From: Wuchereria bancrofti
Taxonomy: Eukaryota; Nematoda; Chromadorea; Rhabditida; Onchocercidae
DNA length: 64,000 bases
Direction: 5' to 3'
Assembly (NCBI GenBank): GCA_005281725.1
Contig: SSBO01000001.1
Location: 8,863,334 to 8,927,333, forward strand
Of this stretch, positions 26,401-40,136 are shown one piece after another (position 1 is the first letter of the stretch; the number at the start of each line of letters is the position of its first letter). The translations under genes were made by a program, and so were the position numbers. Under the pieces are notes generated by a model. The model was not told where the DNA came from. It ran no database searches and saw only the letters and a program-made list of their open reading frames with translations.

Positions 26401-29400
26401 ATGCAACATACGATGAGAATAATTTTCATTTGAAAATCTTTTGGTGTTGGCCGTCGTTCTGTCCAATCAATGGGGTCATTATTTGGTTGATATAATTTGT
26501 CTCCAAATGTATCAAGGAACATATCGACAAGTATCATTTGCCACTCAACATTTAAATGTATTTCTAGTCGTACAAATAGTGGATACCTGTAAAATATTGC
26601 ATCATTTTTACTTAGGAAGAATTAGTAGAAAATTGAGTGAATAAATTGAAAATGTGACTAAATATGAAATAAAATATAAAATTGTGAATAATTAAGGAAT
26701 AAATTTATTCTACTTTTGGTGATTTATTGTGTGATTAAATTTAAAATTTGTTGAGAAGAACTGTGATAATTAGTGTATGAAAACTTTATTCTTAATTTAA
26801 TGATTAGATTTGTTGATTTGTTAAGCTAAGACTTTCAGCATCATTCTGATATACAGTAACAACTTATTTGTTTTAATCATGCAAATTATTACCTAGTCTT
26901 TTGAAAAGCCATTTCATTGATAATCTTCAGGACAGTTGATATGGTTAACTTGGAGGTACTACGACGATTATGAACCATCGGCTCTTTTTCATCAGTTCCT
27001 GCTATTGGTTCCCAAACATCTACTGCAAATTTAGGCAAAAATTTTTATCAACCTATTAATATTAATCTTATCAGATTACCAAGAATTATAAAGTAGCAAT
27101 GCGAAGAACAGGCATATTGCTCTATCTTGAAATAATAATGTATATAACTACCTTGAAATAATAATATAAATAATGTTGAAATAATGCTTTATCTTGAAAT
27201 AATATACTCTAAAATTGATTTTGAGGAAACAAATATTTTGATTGGAAAATATGAACAACCAGAAAAGTAAATTTTGAAGATTAACAACTATAATTAGGTA
27301 ATCAAATAACTAAATGTTAGGGTTAGTATTTATCAGTTTTGTCTGTGCTGATAGTGAATGTTTGTCGTTGAATTTCAAAAATTCTTTGATTAAAAAGTTT
27401 CAAACATAAATGTACATTAACAAAATCTTGATTTAACTGTAATTATCTAAAAGATTTAATATTATTAAATATATAATCATGCAGACCTTCAATAAATCGA
27501 CAATTACGACGAAGTGCTTCAACATAACCTTTGCAGTTTAATGGTTCTTTTAATTGATCTTCAGTTAATGATGTATTAAAAGATGTTGCAATGAAATAAT
27601 TGCTAAACGGTTGATTCATTTTTTGGCATACATTTCGATGAGTGCTATCAAATAAGAAATTTTCATCACTGTGAAGATAATTGGTAAATCCTGCAAATTA
27701 AATTAATAAAAATGACAGAGAAAATAAAAATTTCTATTATTTTTTTATAAATTTCGAAACAAATATTATTTTTTCTGCTTTTTTGAACCTTTTTAAAAGT
27801 TTTGAAAAAATTTAGCTAATCTGCACAAAAATATATTCAATTAAATTACCGTCAACGGTCATATGATTGAGTTCACGTGCTTCTTTGCTTGGTTCATATT
27901 GTTCGATAATTGATTGGCAAATTTTCATTGTTATGCCTAACAGCTGAAAATATAATGAATTTTCCATTTCAATGTTAAGTTTTCAATTATAATGTAATTA
28001 ATTCATTTAAGTTTATCTTGAATTAGTTTTTTTTTTAAATGACGAGCAATAAATAAAACTTTCATTTCATAAAAGTCAAAAAATACAACCGAAAAATTGT
28101 CAAATTATTTTCTTGTTTATTAAACATGCCACTATGTCAATTATTCAAGCTATAATATAAAGAAAGCCAGTTGATTTAAGTGCTGTCTTAGCAGCGGTAG
28201 AAATTTTACCGCTAACATTTCAAAAATTTTATAAATTTTTTTTACAAAACAAAATAAACTAAAACAATTGAAATTCAAAAGTTGCAAAAAAATAAATAAT
28301 TTCTGAAATTCAACTGCAAATACATGAATCGTACGAAAAACCAACCCCTTGTTCTGTTTCTAGGAATACTTGAAGATCCTTACAACTTAAATAATCTTTA
28401 TTAGCATACTGAACCATCAAGAAATATATTTCGGATCTTGTTGCAACGGCCTGCAAATAGCAAAATTAAGGATTTGAAAAATTGAACTTCAATCAATTTT
28501 TTTAATTATAAAAATTAACTAATGATTAATTCTTCTTTAATATTTATCTCAAACACTACTGTTATGCTAACATACTATCATGAAGGAAAAAGAATTTATG
28601 ACAAAAAAGTGTTATCTAAAAATTGAACTACAATTTTCTCTAGAACGGAATATTATCATAATAATAACAATGATAGTCCCAAGATATGTTAACAATAATA
28701 ACTCTAAATAACCTTATAAATTTCAACAAACTGTGAACGAGTAATTTTTCCGCGTTGCGATTCATCTCGATTTAATACGCTTGCTTCCTGTAAACGTAAA
28801 TTTATTATAAGAATTAATCAATTAATTTTTTCTTGCATTATAATAATTTCAAATAAATATTTTCGGAAAGGAAATTCACCTTAACTTCATGTTCAACTCG
28901 ACAAAGTAATGTTCGTGGATTAAGTCGTTTAACTAGTTGTACCGTTTCTTTTTCTGATAAGCAACCACATTTTCTGATATCTGCTTCATCAAATACTGAC
29001 CCCAACCATCTGAATATTCAATCCAAACAAATAAATAATATAGAATAAATTAAATAATCAAGTAATTTTGCATGTCAATTGAAATTTCGTTCCTTTTTTA
29101 ATGAGCTTTCGTTTTTGTACTTTGGGAAAAAGTTCCAAAATAAAATATTTTGTAATTCCTTACCTTTCACGAAGAGTCGCAAGAGGTTGCGAACCTGATG
29201 GTTCCGATTCGCAAATGCCTGCAAATTAAAACGTAAAAAAACGATGCAGAATCTTTTTCACTTTCGAATTTTCTTTCAAACACTGACTTCCAATATTATT
29301 TTTAAGTAAGAGCAGATGATACAACATCAGAGTATTTAGAAGAAAGTTTGACTTTAATAAGTTTGACTTTTTAATTTTGACCTTTTTTTTCATCTTTTGC

Positions 29401-32400
29401 GCACTTTCTTTTTTTTCGTTACGCTAAGTAATAGAATGTCAACTGCCGTAAATTGAAACAATTTCGATATTAACAAATTTAGAAAGTCATTTATTTTGGC
29501 TTATCAAATAATACTTATATATTACTTCACTTATTTCTGTTGCTTAAATTGTTCAATTTTCAATTATTGATTTGTTTATTGCGTAAGGAAAAACTTTCAG
29601 AAATTTTTTTAATGATTGCTAAGTGTTTTATCAAATGTAACTTATAATAAGTTATTTATACATTTCTTCATCCGATTTGCTTTTTCCTTCAATCATTTGA
29701 TCACATTTTTTATCTTTCTCAGCTATTTTTTATATAAATGATTCATCCATTTTTTCCTGCAATACTTAAAATTCCGGCAATTTTTCAAAAATTTATAATT
29801 TTTTGTTTTATCTTTTCAATTTTGATATTTTGTTATTTCTTCGATCTCACACTTTTCTTTCTGTCATTATCATTTCTTATCATAATTCTTTTTTTGAAAA
29901 TATTATTTTCTATTTTTTTTCAAAATATTACTGAAACATTATTTTCTATTTTCTTAAGTTTTTCCAAAATATTATTTTTCTAAATATCTTTTCTTATGCA
30001 TATACTTTTAAAAAAATTATTGTAACCTACCAACATTATTGGAAATAAGTGACATCAATCCAGTAATCCAAATTTTAGCAATTTCTGGTGTTTTAGCTAT
30101 CAAATCTAGGCATTCGTACTGGTCACCATGAATTATCGAGAATGCACATTGTTCCTGAAGAAAACGGAAAATTTCAAATCTTTTTTTTTTGGATAACAAA
30201 TATAATAGAAATAATTTTAATTTTTCATCAATTTGCGAAAAATTTGCAAAAAATATGATCAAACTTTGCTAAATTTACATATTAATTGGTCATTTTAACT
30301 GAAAAAAGGATAGAAAAACTCTAAACTTATTACTTCAAACTTCAAACTTATTACGAAGTTTCAATTGTTTGAAAAACAAACAGAACAATTTTTATCAGCA
30401 AAGGAAGAGGATGAATACAATAACAAATATAATGTAAGTTGAGAGAAAAAAATGGTTTTTAGCTACAAGTATTAAAGAAATTTGTAAATTTGTAGAATTT
30501 CTATTAATATCAATGAATATTTGTGACAAAATGATGGGTTGATAATAATAGTAAAGTAACAATAATGATAGTAACAGTAATAATGAATGATAGTGATAAT
30601 AGTGATATTCTCTGTGATAATCAGTAATAGTTATACGGTATAATGTTTTTTATCGTATTCAACCTGCATGTCATTAGCATAAGTTTCTGTTGCGCGATGC
30701 AATTCGGTGTTTCTTCCAATGCGCACTTCTTTGATACTTTCAATAGCTACTGAAATTCACTGATGACTTTAAGGTTCTGTTGAATAGCTTAAATGCAATT
30801 ATACTTGATGGGGCAGTAAAAATAATTATAGAAATTATGCGACAATCTCTTCTCAACATTTCAATGTCTGTAACTTCTAGCTTCTCAAATGGCCATTTTT
30901 TGCAGGTGGAATTGGCGCAGACGTTGAATTATTATGATTTTTTAAGTGATAACAATTCTATTATCAACTTTTCACGTTATCAACGCTATTGTTCATTTAA
31001 ATATAACAAATAGGATAATATTCCTTCTCAATAATTAACTGTTAATTAATCTTTTCAAAATCACTATTATCACTTCCATATTCATTATATTGAATTTGAA
31101 AGTTTTTCAATTTCTTAACTATTCCTTCTCAATAATTAACTCTCAACTAATTCTTTCAACTATAATAAAAAGACCATAAGTACTAACCTCTAAAATCTTT
31201 CAAACTGTAATAAAAAGATCATAAATATTCATATTATTATTATCATCCTTTATCAGTAGTAAATTATCGTTGTCTTTAATTTAACGACTAAACAGCAAAT
31301 GAGTTGTCTGACATTAAATCGTTAATTTAATTCATCAATTTAAATCACTCAAATATATAATTATATAGTTGAATTGCTAATTTGATCATATGCATAAAAA
31401 AGCAAAGTTCAACTTTTAGCTTTATTAGGTTTTTTGTTGGTTGGTGTCCAATGTATGTGCGATAAATTTGAATCTAAAGCAAAAGTTCGACGAAATTGAC
31501 GGATATTTGTTCGTAATTTGATGAATTCCGTTTCGTTTTGCATCATTTGTATACAATCTGACACTAAAATTTTTTGTTTAAATATTTTTTCACCGTTTTT
31601 TTTTAAAACTAAATTCTTGCTAAATGAGATATCTAATTGAGATTTTATTGATTTATTGTTTGAAAAATCTCACTAAATGGTTCTATGCAATTAATTATCT
31701 TTTGTAAGTTTTTTCAAATCAAAAAACATTGCTGTGATTATTTGGGTAATAAGAATGTGCGCCAAAATAGTTGCCATTCCGGTAATTTAGCCGGAAATAC
31801 GCACTGAATCAACTGAAAAGGAAAAAGCACGCTTAAAATGAATTGTTTAGTTGTTGTTAGTATCTTTTTTCAAAAAGAAAAAATCCTCGCAAACATTTTC
31901 TCTTACCATTGCATATTTTCTTCTCATGTTTTTGTGTACTGAAACTAACAAATTTGGTGTGCGATGAACGATTTCGATTTTCGCGTTTCATTAGCGAACT
32001 TCGCAAGGGCGACGATTTTCTGAAAATGAAAAATGAACAAAAAAATTGAAACGTTCGAAAATGTGAGTGAAAATAAATATTTTGGCATAGAAAAATTCTT
32101 TTTGATGAGATTCTTACATTTATACTCATTAATCCAATTTGTTTTTTTAATCATCCATTCAGTAATTATTCTAAACTTAATTAATTAATAATTCCTAATT
32201 ATTTGGAATAAAAGCTTTTTTATGGAACTGTAAGTATCTTTGCTACACAAAAAATATTCAAATATATTTTCTGAAAAACGTCTTTTTTCCATACATCAAA
32301 ACAAAAAATGTTTCTTTTTTAAAATTTTATGCGTCAGACAATTTTCAGTGATTAATATAATTTCCTTCTTGCATATAATTTTTATACAACCTTTATACAA

Positions 32401-32755
32401 CTTTTCTGACACGTCAGTTTCCGTATGACGTCACGCAGTTCTCTACCATTAGTCTCGGGTACTTTTTTAAAATTTAATTGTTTAGAAAAGCGGAAAATTC
32501 CCATTAGCTAGAAAACTCAAAGTGAAAAATTTTATGAAATTTCCTTATTATTTTAGTCTTTTTCCCATCAAATCTATTTAATAACAGAATAATTGTAACA
32601 GAAATTTCGACGTCTTTTGAAAAATTTAGAAGTTAAGTTTTCTATAAAATTTTTAACCTTGAAAAATGCGACGTTGTTGTTATGTTTTGTTCATCCATCG
32701 ATTGTGTATTGTTAATTTCTGGATTGCTTGCACTTACGTTATGTTCTGATTCCAT
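17455..32755 (-). CDS. pll-1: Phospholipase C-like protein (PRIP/PLCL family), catalytically dead
   Basis: Exons in coding order: 32658-32755, 31907-32019, 31414-31563, 30664-30749, 30031-30154, 29164-29218, 28880-29009, 28713-28787, 28346-28450, 27850-27943, 27487-27690, 26893-27022, 26412-26586, 25927-26131, 25537-25663, 25015-25114, 24732-24836, 24162-24315, 23793-23939, 23199-23296, 20239-20397, 19988-20084, 19466-19557, 18591-18713, 18210-18398, 17455-17547. They total 3228 nt, 1075 aa, close to vertebrate PRIP-1. Order: basic N-terminus; PH domain (about 71-190, [12 protein letters not shown]); degenerate EF-hands (191-312); X domain (344-513); acidic X-Y linker; Y domain (about 555-692, [13 protein letters not shown]); C2 (693-825, [21 protein letters not shown]); helical tail. 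The catalytic His of SSHNTYL is Phe (about 381) and that of GHTxTS is Arg (about 431), so no lipase activity is expected. Family members bind inositol phosphates and act as signalling scaffolds. C. elegans has one such gene, pll-1. Confidence 0.95.
21031..21175. repeat. (AAT)n / (AGT)n microsatellite
   Basis: Trinucleotide AAT run with TAG and AGT interruptions in the 2.8-kb intron of the PLC-like gene (20398-23198). That intron otherwise shows no exon or nested gene that I can support. Confidence 0.9.
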
Positions 32756-33395
32756 ATCACTGAACATTCACAATTTAAAAGTATCCTTTATTTTGAAATT
32801 TAAATCTCAGAATAAATGCTATGTTGTGATGTGGAAAATAGCAATTCTGAAAAGTTAAGATGGTAATTTACATGAAACAAACGATACTGTAACTAATAAT
32901 TTATAGGATTCAAGTAATATTAACGATATTTATTAGAAATGATAATGTTAGGATCAAAATTAAATACTGAAAGATTTTAGAATTATAAATTATATACCAC
33001 AATTTTAACGAATTTTTTATCAATGTTATTAATATTATTAATATGCTATGAATTTTTGAAAAATTTTAAAAGATCAGAAAATAATAATTAGGAAAAGATA
33101 ATGTGCAAATAAAAGTATTGAAAATGATTTGAAATGAGAAAGCTTTCATTCGAAAAATTTGAAGATAACAAAAAAGACATGAAAGATTTGATGATGGGAA
33201 GTACCCTAATTGCTTAATCGTGAATTATCAGTGGGAAAATTACTAATTTTAAACTGGGGAATGAAATAAAAATTAGTTTCATTTGAACTTGTTTGGTTGG
33301 AATTGTTTCTGAAATTGATTTATTGAATTTTCGTAGTTTTATAGCAAGACATTTTTCTATTTTATTGAATTTCATCAAAGAAAGTTCATTGATTC

Positions 33396-33426
<31 letters not shown>

Positions 33427-34645
33427 CATTCCATTTATTAATAATTCCAGTAGACATTTCAAAATTTTCATTATTAGAGTTCCACTAGAATTAATTTACA
33501 GAAATGAAATGAAATTTATTATAAATGAAGCAGAATTTAATGATAATTAAATAAAATGAACGGATAGCATGCAAGACTAATTGAAAATTGAGAAAAACTG
33601 TTTTCGGGCCAATTAGAGGTTTTGCAGATTATGCACATATGATAGAGAGATAGAAAGAAAATATAAGAGATAATGGATATATATATACATATATGCAAGG
33701 AGAGAAAAAAGAATACACAAGAGACAGCTATTGATTCGTTAAATTAATTTTGTTTCCTTCAGTTGATTATTTAACTGAATTAATTGCAAAAATAAAAACA
33801 TCTATTCCTTGTCATTCTTTTTGTTATACATTTTACTAAAGTAATAAATTTCTTAATCTGTTTTCAATTTAGATTTTCTTTCAAATTCTTTTTACATTAA
33901 ATTCGTAAATATTTGATTTAAATATTTCTGTTCTTATCATTATATCGTTTTTTTGATTAAGCTACAAATTGAAATTATAATTCAAATCAAAAAAAATTGT
34001 GCACAAATACTCCTATATTTTAAAATTCCATTTTAACTTCCTTTTGCAAATTCTTTTTTTTAAAAACTGAATAAAGCATTGTTTTGTGTTAACGAAATGC
34101 TAAAACGAAAACAATAAATCATCTAAGAAAGATTCTTCATATATATTTATATATTTGTACTCTTTAATAATTTAAAAAATTTAATTTACTTTTATTAAGT
34201 TCGTTTTTATTTGTTAGAAAGGAAAAAAATAAAACCAAAATATTTTCAATATCCTTTACATTAATCAATAAGAACGACATATCATTTTCTATAATTTACT
34301 GAAAAATTCAAAATGAAGAAGAGATTAGAATGGAAATGTGCCTGAATAAGAGAAAAATTGAAAGTTATTCTCGATTGTGACACTTTTTCAATCTTTTTAA
34401 TATCTTTAACTCATCTTTCTCATCTCTCATTATCTCATCCTTTCCTTTTTTATCTTTTACTTAATCATCAATTTCTAATATTTCCATTTTTAACACCAAA
34501 TAAATATATGCAAATAAATTGTTTCCTTTCAACTTTAAACATTTCTTTTTTTTTCTTTGATTAATTGATAAGTGTAAAAGAATAACGAAGTTTTTACAAC
34601 GAATTTTATCGTCGATAAATTTTTTTCTAGTAAAGAAAAACAAAA
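32756..34645. other. Intergenic upstream of the PLC-like gene
   Basis: 5' flank of the minus-strand PLC-like gene, so its promoter is expected close to 32756. It holds an (ATTG)n run at 33386-33427 and no supportable gene. Confidence 0.45.
33386..33427. repeat. (ATTG)n tetranucleotide microsatellite
   Basis: About ten ATTG units, with an ATTC interruption at either end. Confidence 0.9.
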
Positions 34646-34827
34646 TAGAAAATAAAAAACGAAAAGAAATTGGCAAAATTTCAATTTTTTTTTTGCATCC
34701 CATTTGTAACGATTTCAAAATAAGTTTTGTAACAATTGTAAAAAAATAAAAAAAAAACTTTAAATGAATAAAAAAAGTTTTTTAACATTTTAAAAATAAA
34801 TAAAAAACAATTTTATAAAGGATTATT
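34646..34827. repeat. Left flank of gap, 182-bp direct repeat copy A
   Basis: Starts TAGAAAATAAAAAACG and ends GGATTATT. As far as I can see it is identical to 34845-35026 across the N gap. Confidence 0.9.
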
Positions 34828-34844
34828 NNNNNNNNNNNNNNNNN
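34828..34844. other. Assembly gap (17 N)
   Basis: Seventeen undetermined bases between two identical 182-bp blocks. The unusual gap length and repeated flanks suggest an unmerged contig overlap rather than missing sequence. Confidence 0.98.
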
Positions 34845-35026
34845 TAGAAAATAAAAAACGAAAAGAAATTGGCAAAATTTCAATTTTTTTTTTGCATCCC
34901 ATTTGTAACGATTTCAAAATAAGTTTTGTAACAATTGTAAAAAAATAAAAAAAAAACTTTAAATGAATAAAAAAAGTTTTTTAACATTTTAAAAATAAAT
35001 AAAAAACAATTTTATAAAGGATTATT
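34845..35026. repeat. Right flank of gap, 182-bp direct repeat copy B
   Basis: Same 182 bases as 34646-34827, in the same orientation. Confidence 0.9.
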
Positions 35027-38000
35027 AGTAATACTTATTATTATCAGAACTAGTTTCGGATTTTCTTGCTCATTTTTTTTTTTTTTTTTTTTTTTTTTTT
35101 GCAAAATAAACTAAAATATACGATTTCGTACTTTTCAAGAGATTTTTCTGCTGAATATTTACGAATGAAATAAGCTAATCTGATAAGATATTCTGAAACT
35201 GTCACATTTCTTCAGAATTTATTTCGTGACGAAAAAATTGTGATTTCTTCATTTTATCACTTTTTTCACCAAATTTTAAAAACTTTGGTATTGCTTTTAA
35301 TCAGTTTTGAATGAATAGTAATATTCAATCGTTCCAATCAAATTATATTTCAAATTGTTAATAAAAGTGGAAATATTTTTCAGGAAATTATTCATTTAAA
35401 ACAAATCAATTCTATTTATTTTCAGCCAATTATCATCTCATTCATATTTTTAATTTGCACTTTTTTCACTAAATCTAATGCATAATATTAAATCAAACAT
35501 TGAAGTAAGAGAGAAAAAGTTATCGTAATCGAAGTACTTAATTAACAATATAAAAAAGGGAGCATGAAATATTATAGTGTAGGTAAACACATTAAGATTA
35601 TTAAGAAATAATAAACTTATGCAATTACAAGACATTTTCAACTTTCCTAGTATTCAGAGCTTTAAAGTTAAGATTTATCTCAACCAAAAAGAGTTTGTGA
35701 TTAATATTGCTTGTTTTTTTTAAATATTTTGAAAATCTGAATTAATATCTTCGTGATTTGTTAGAAAATAATGCCAAGCATGGCTTTTGTGACGAAAAAA
35801 ATTATTCATTTCAGCTAAATTTAGATTGGTTTAATTTTTTGTATGCAAAAAAAGAAAAAAGGCATTTGTTTTTATGTTTTAATGTAAGGAAAAATGTCAA
35901 AAAATTTTTGATGAAAAAGTTTTTTTGATTTATATTTCTCGGAAATAATTTTTTTGGCTATTACTTTCAGTTTTCTCACCAAACCATTTATTATTTTAAA
36001 GAAAAAGAAATTATAGAAAACATAAATTGGAAATTATTGTGGGAATTACAAAATTTATTAATATAAAAATAATTGTAATGTAGTGCAAAAATACATATAA
36101 TTTTATCGAATAAATGTTATTTTAAATGATTATTAATCTTCTTTTTTTGTTAAGTAAAAGTATAAATTAATTGTATACACGAGAAATGAGTGGTATTGAA
36201 AAGTTTACTCAACTCAACAAAATTTTTGCGAAAATCATCAATAAAATGATGAGTGAATGATAAATAACAAAAGTACCATCGAAATAATCAAAACAATACG
36301 ACTAGCTATTATTACTATTATAAATGAATGAATACAGGAAGTGAGTAATTGGAAGAATAGGCATTATTGAATTTAAATTTGTAATTATTCAGTTTGAAAA
36401 AACATCGATTATTTAGTATGCATTATCAATAACTTTTCAAATATTTTAATTATAAATTGAACTGTTGAAAAAAAAATTTTGAATGAGAAAGGAAAAAAAG
36501 GAAAGATTGGATAAAATAGCTGAATCTTGATAAATAACAAGAAATAATAATAAGAATAAAACAGCAATAATAGCTGCAATAATAATAATAATAACAATAT
36601 TAATATTATTATTATTGTAGTAATAATTTAAAGTATGATAATAATAATGAATGATTAATATTAATAATTCACTTCTAATGGGATGATAACGTGTAAAAAT
36701 TATCCTATTGTTGAAAGTAGTAGTTTGAAAGGATGGATGTGGGAGAAATTTTAATTTGTTAATTTCATTTTAATGATTTCAAAATTCACTAAACTGAAAT
36801 TTGTGACTAACTTATAAATTATCACTGCTGTTTAATATCCTAAATTTATGTGATTATCTTGCTTGATATCTAGTTAAAAATTTTTCAAAACAAAATTAAA
36901 ATTCAAAATCTAATCTCACGCCATATTGAGGCAAAATAATTTTTGCTAAAGAATTGTATGTTAAATATTTATTTGAATGTTTATTTGAATTATTCGAATT
37001 CATAAGCCTACTACTTCTTCTTCAACATATATCCAAACAAAAATTAAAATTTTTGTTTGAATAGATGCTTGAATTTTTAAGTGGAAAAACTGCCATCTAA
37101 ATAATATTAGTTTGAAATATGCAATGAGCATGAAAAGATTGAAATTTTCTTAGGCAATAAACTAAAGGAAGGGTATGCTATCATAAATTATTATCGATGG
37201 AAATGAAAATAAATTTAAAAGTAGAAAATCGAAATTATCAATAAGTAAAAGTAAAAAATTTCTAATATAAATCGCTGTTGTACAGCAGCAATTATTTACT
37301 TATTATATATTTTTCAAAATTTTATGGACAGTTTTGATTGTTCTCAAATTATCGAATTCACTAAATTATTGAAGTTGAGATATGAGAAAATTTCGAATCA
37401 ATTATTTAAATATTTCACAGTATTCAGTTAGTTAGCATTATTTTCAGTATTTTGTTCAGTTAGCATTATTTTTTCAATACTTCTTTCCTCGTCATTTTTT
37501 CAAAAATTGTTTACGGCTAATAAATTGTTTTCCAAATAAGCTCTTAAATTTTCACTTTAGGTTTTTCCGCTTTTCTTTTTGAAGAAAAATAAGGCTAACT
37601 TTTTTAGTGTTTCTTTTTAAAAATAAAGTTAAAAGTTAGCCATCTATATTGGCAAATGTTTTTGCTTCAATAGTTTTTTCTTACTCAAAAAGTACGTTTA
37701 TGAAATGATTCGTTTATTTATAATAGTGCGAAAAAGTGGTAACAACCAACCAATCAATTAGGTAATACCAAATTGCTGGCGAATATATTATTCGTAAGGA
37801 TAATAAACAATGCAAATGATAAACAGTAAATTTTTAAGGTCCATTTAGTATTCTTCTTTACTAATATTATTGTTTTGTCAAAATCTGTTGTTAATTAAAT
37901 AGTGAACACCATTAATTGAACTACCCAAATTTATTATGTTTAAAAAAAATGAGAAAAATAAGGAAAGTTTAAGAGTGATTAGAAATGAATAAAGAAAGGA

Positions 38001-39979
38001 ATACAAGAGGGGTAGAATTGAATATAATAGAATTGTAATTTGTAATGGAAAAGATTAATAGAAAGTTGAGCTTTTTTTTATGGTTAACAATTTTCCTCTC
38101 CAAAAAGTGCCTTACGGATTTATTCTAACCTATGTTAATATATCAATAATTTATTCATCAATAATAAATAAATATATTTGTATATATCAATAATAAATAA
38201 ATATATTTGTACTAAAAGGGGATATGGAAAGTTAAAACGATGATGACAAACTTTTAAATAGCATCAAAAGCTTTTGCGTTTTTATGAACTAAAACCTTGG
38301 ATTAAATTTAAAGTTTAATCTAATTGTTTTAACTTTTTCGTCCAAATCATGGCAGTATGAAATGCTACAGCGTGATTACAGTAAAATGCTTATGTACGTT
38401 TACAACCTTTAATCAAAATTGATAATGCTATACTACAAAACAATATCTATTTCGAATAAAGTTTTCCTTTATTAATTATGAATTATTGAAATGATCATTG
38501 GTGACATAAATCGTTGTGTACCGTTTTGCTATGTATTGTATTAAAGCAATAAAATTTAGTGAAATCTTTATTGAGGCAGTAAGATTATACTACAACGACT
38601 TAAAAGTAAATTAAAATGTTTTGCTGTATGATTTAAATTTGTAATTGGATTAAAAATTTATGTTGGATTTAAAATGATCAATTTCTTCATTCTCTATCAT
38701 CCATGGAGTGATATGAAATGTTTTAACATACAGTATGAAACGTTGTACTAAGAAAATGAATCAGAGCTTAGCAAGAAATACAGCACTACACACCGTAGTT
38801 TAGCATACGGTATATAATGAATCGATAATACAAAGTGTGTCAGTATTTTATACCGTATAACTTGCACAGTAAGAATGTAGCAGCATTTTCTAGAAAAGAA
38901 TGATGTTAAAAAAAATCAAATTTTAATAAGGTTTAAACTTTTCTTGCTTAACAGACTATTAGTTGAAAAGAGATTTTTAAATGAAACTACCAGAATAAAA
39001 TAAATGAAAGAGAAAGTGGCGAATATTTTTTTATTGAAATAAACTTTAAATGAATAAAATTAATATTAAAAAGGACTAAAAATAGATCAAATAGCTTAGT
39101 ATCATACAAACAAACAAACAGTTCATCATTCTGTCATAATCCGAGAACATGAGCTGATATTTTCTCTTTCAATTAATAAAGCAGTGCAAAATCTGAATTA
39201 AAAAAAAAAAAAACGAAACAAAAAATTTTTTAATTTTAAGCAAAAAGGAAGCATGGAACTGAATCAGAATAACAACAATTATGAGTTAAAAATGTTACAC
39301 ACTGAAAATTTCTAATTGCAATAAAAATGAAGCAACTTAAATTACTTAATCGAATATATGATAGAAAGCATGAATTTTAATCGCCAAATTTCTAAAGTAA
39401 CTGAAATTTGAAAAAAAAAAAGAAATTCAAAAAACTAAAAAATAATCAAAAATTTGAAATAAAAATATATAATGATTATTGAAGTTTGCAAAATTAATTT
39501 TAGACTTTTATACAAGAATAAAACTGAAAAATATTCCTTGTTTAAAAAAAAAATTAAATTTGCATCAGAAAACGACGTAACTTTTTTGTTGAAAATTCCA
39601 AACTTGTCTGAAAAAGCTAAGTGCATGTCCAGTACTATTCGTATAATTAATTTTGAATTGCAAAAATAAAATTTTATTTGTCAACTTTGCTTTTATTTAA
39701 TTTAAAATTCATTTGGGACAAAAGCGAAAAAATAAAAAAGTTACATTTTGTTTTTTTTGTCCGTTTATAATGCATAAGAAAAGAAAAGAAGAAAATTTAA
39801 ATTGAAACATAAATTGAAAGGTATAACAAATAAAAAACATTTAGTGAATAGAATGTAATATGCATGATGATATAAAGTAGAAAGATCTGATAACAGGAAT
39901 TCATACTTATTTGATTTCTTTTCATAGTTACTTCAAAATTATCATTAGCATTTAATTAAATTCGCCTTAAATATATTTG

Positions 39980-40136
39980 AATATATATATCTCATATTTC
40001 TCTTATATTTAAACATACAACTTATATTTAAATATATATCTTATATTTAAATGTATGAATGATATCTTATATTTAAATATATATCTTATATTTAAACATA
40101 CAACTTATATTTAAATATATATCTTATATTTAAACC
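39980..40136. repeat. AT-rich tandem repeat (TTATATTTAAA core)
   Basis: About eight units sharing the core CTTATATTTAAA, spaced by ATATAT or CATACAA. The units vary in length by a few bases. Confidence 0.8.

Noticed and set aside
30780..31013. Plus-strand frame of 77 codons within a PLC-like intron
   Set aside because: No homology recognised, no good donor; lies antisense in an intron with AT-rich composition.
31737..31815. Possible extra exon of the PLC-like gene on the minus strand
   Set aside because: Frames break at stops before any good donor, and exons 2 and 3 already join in phase with family-like sequence across the junction.
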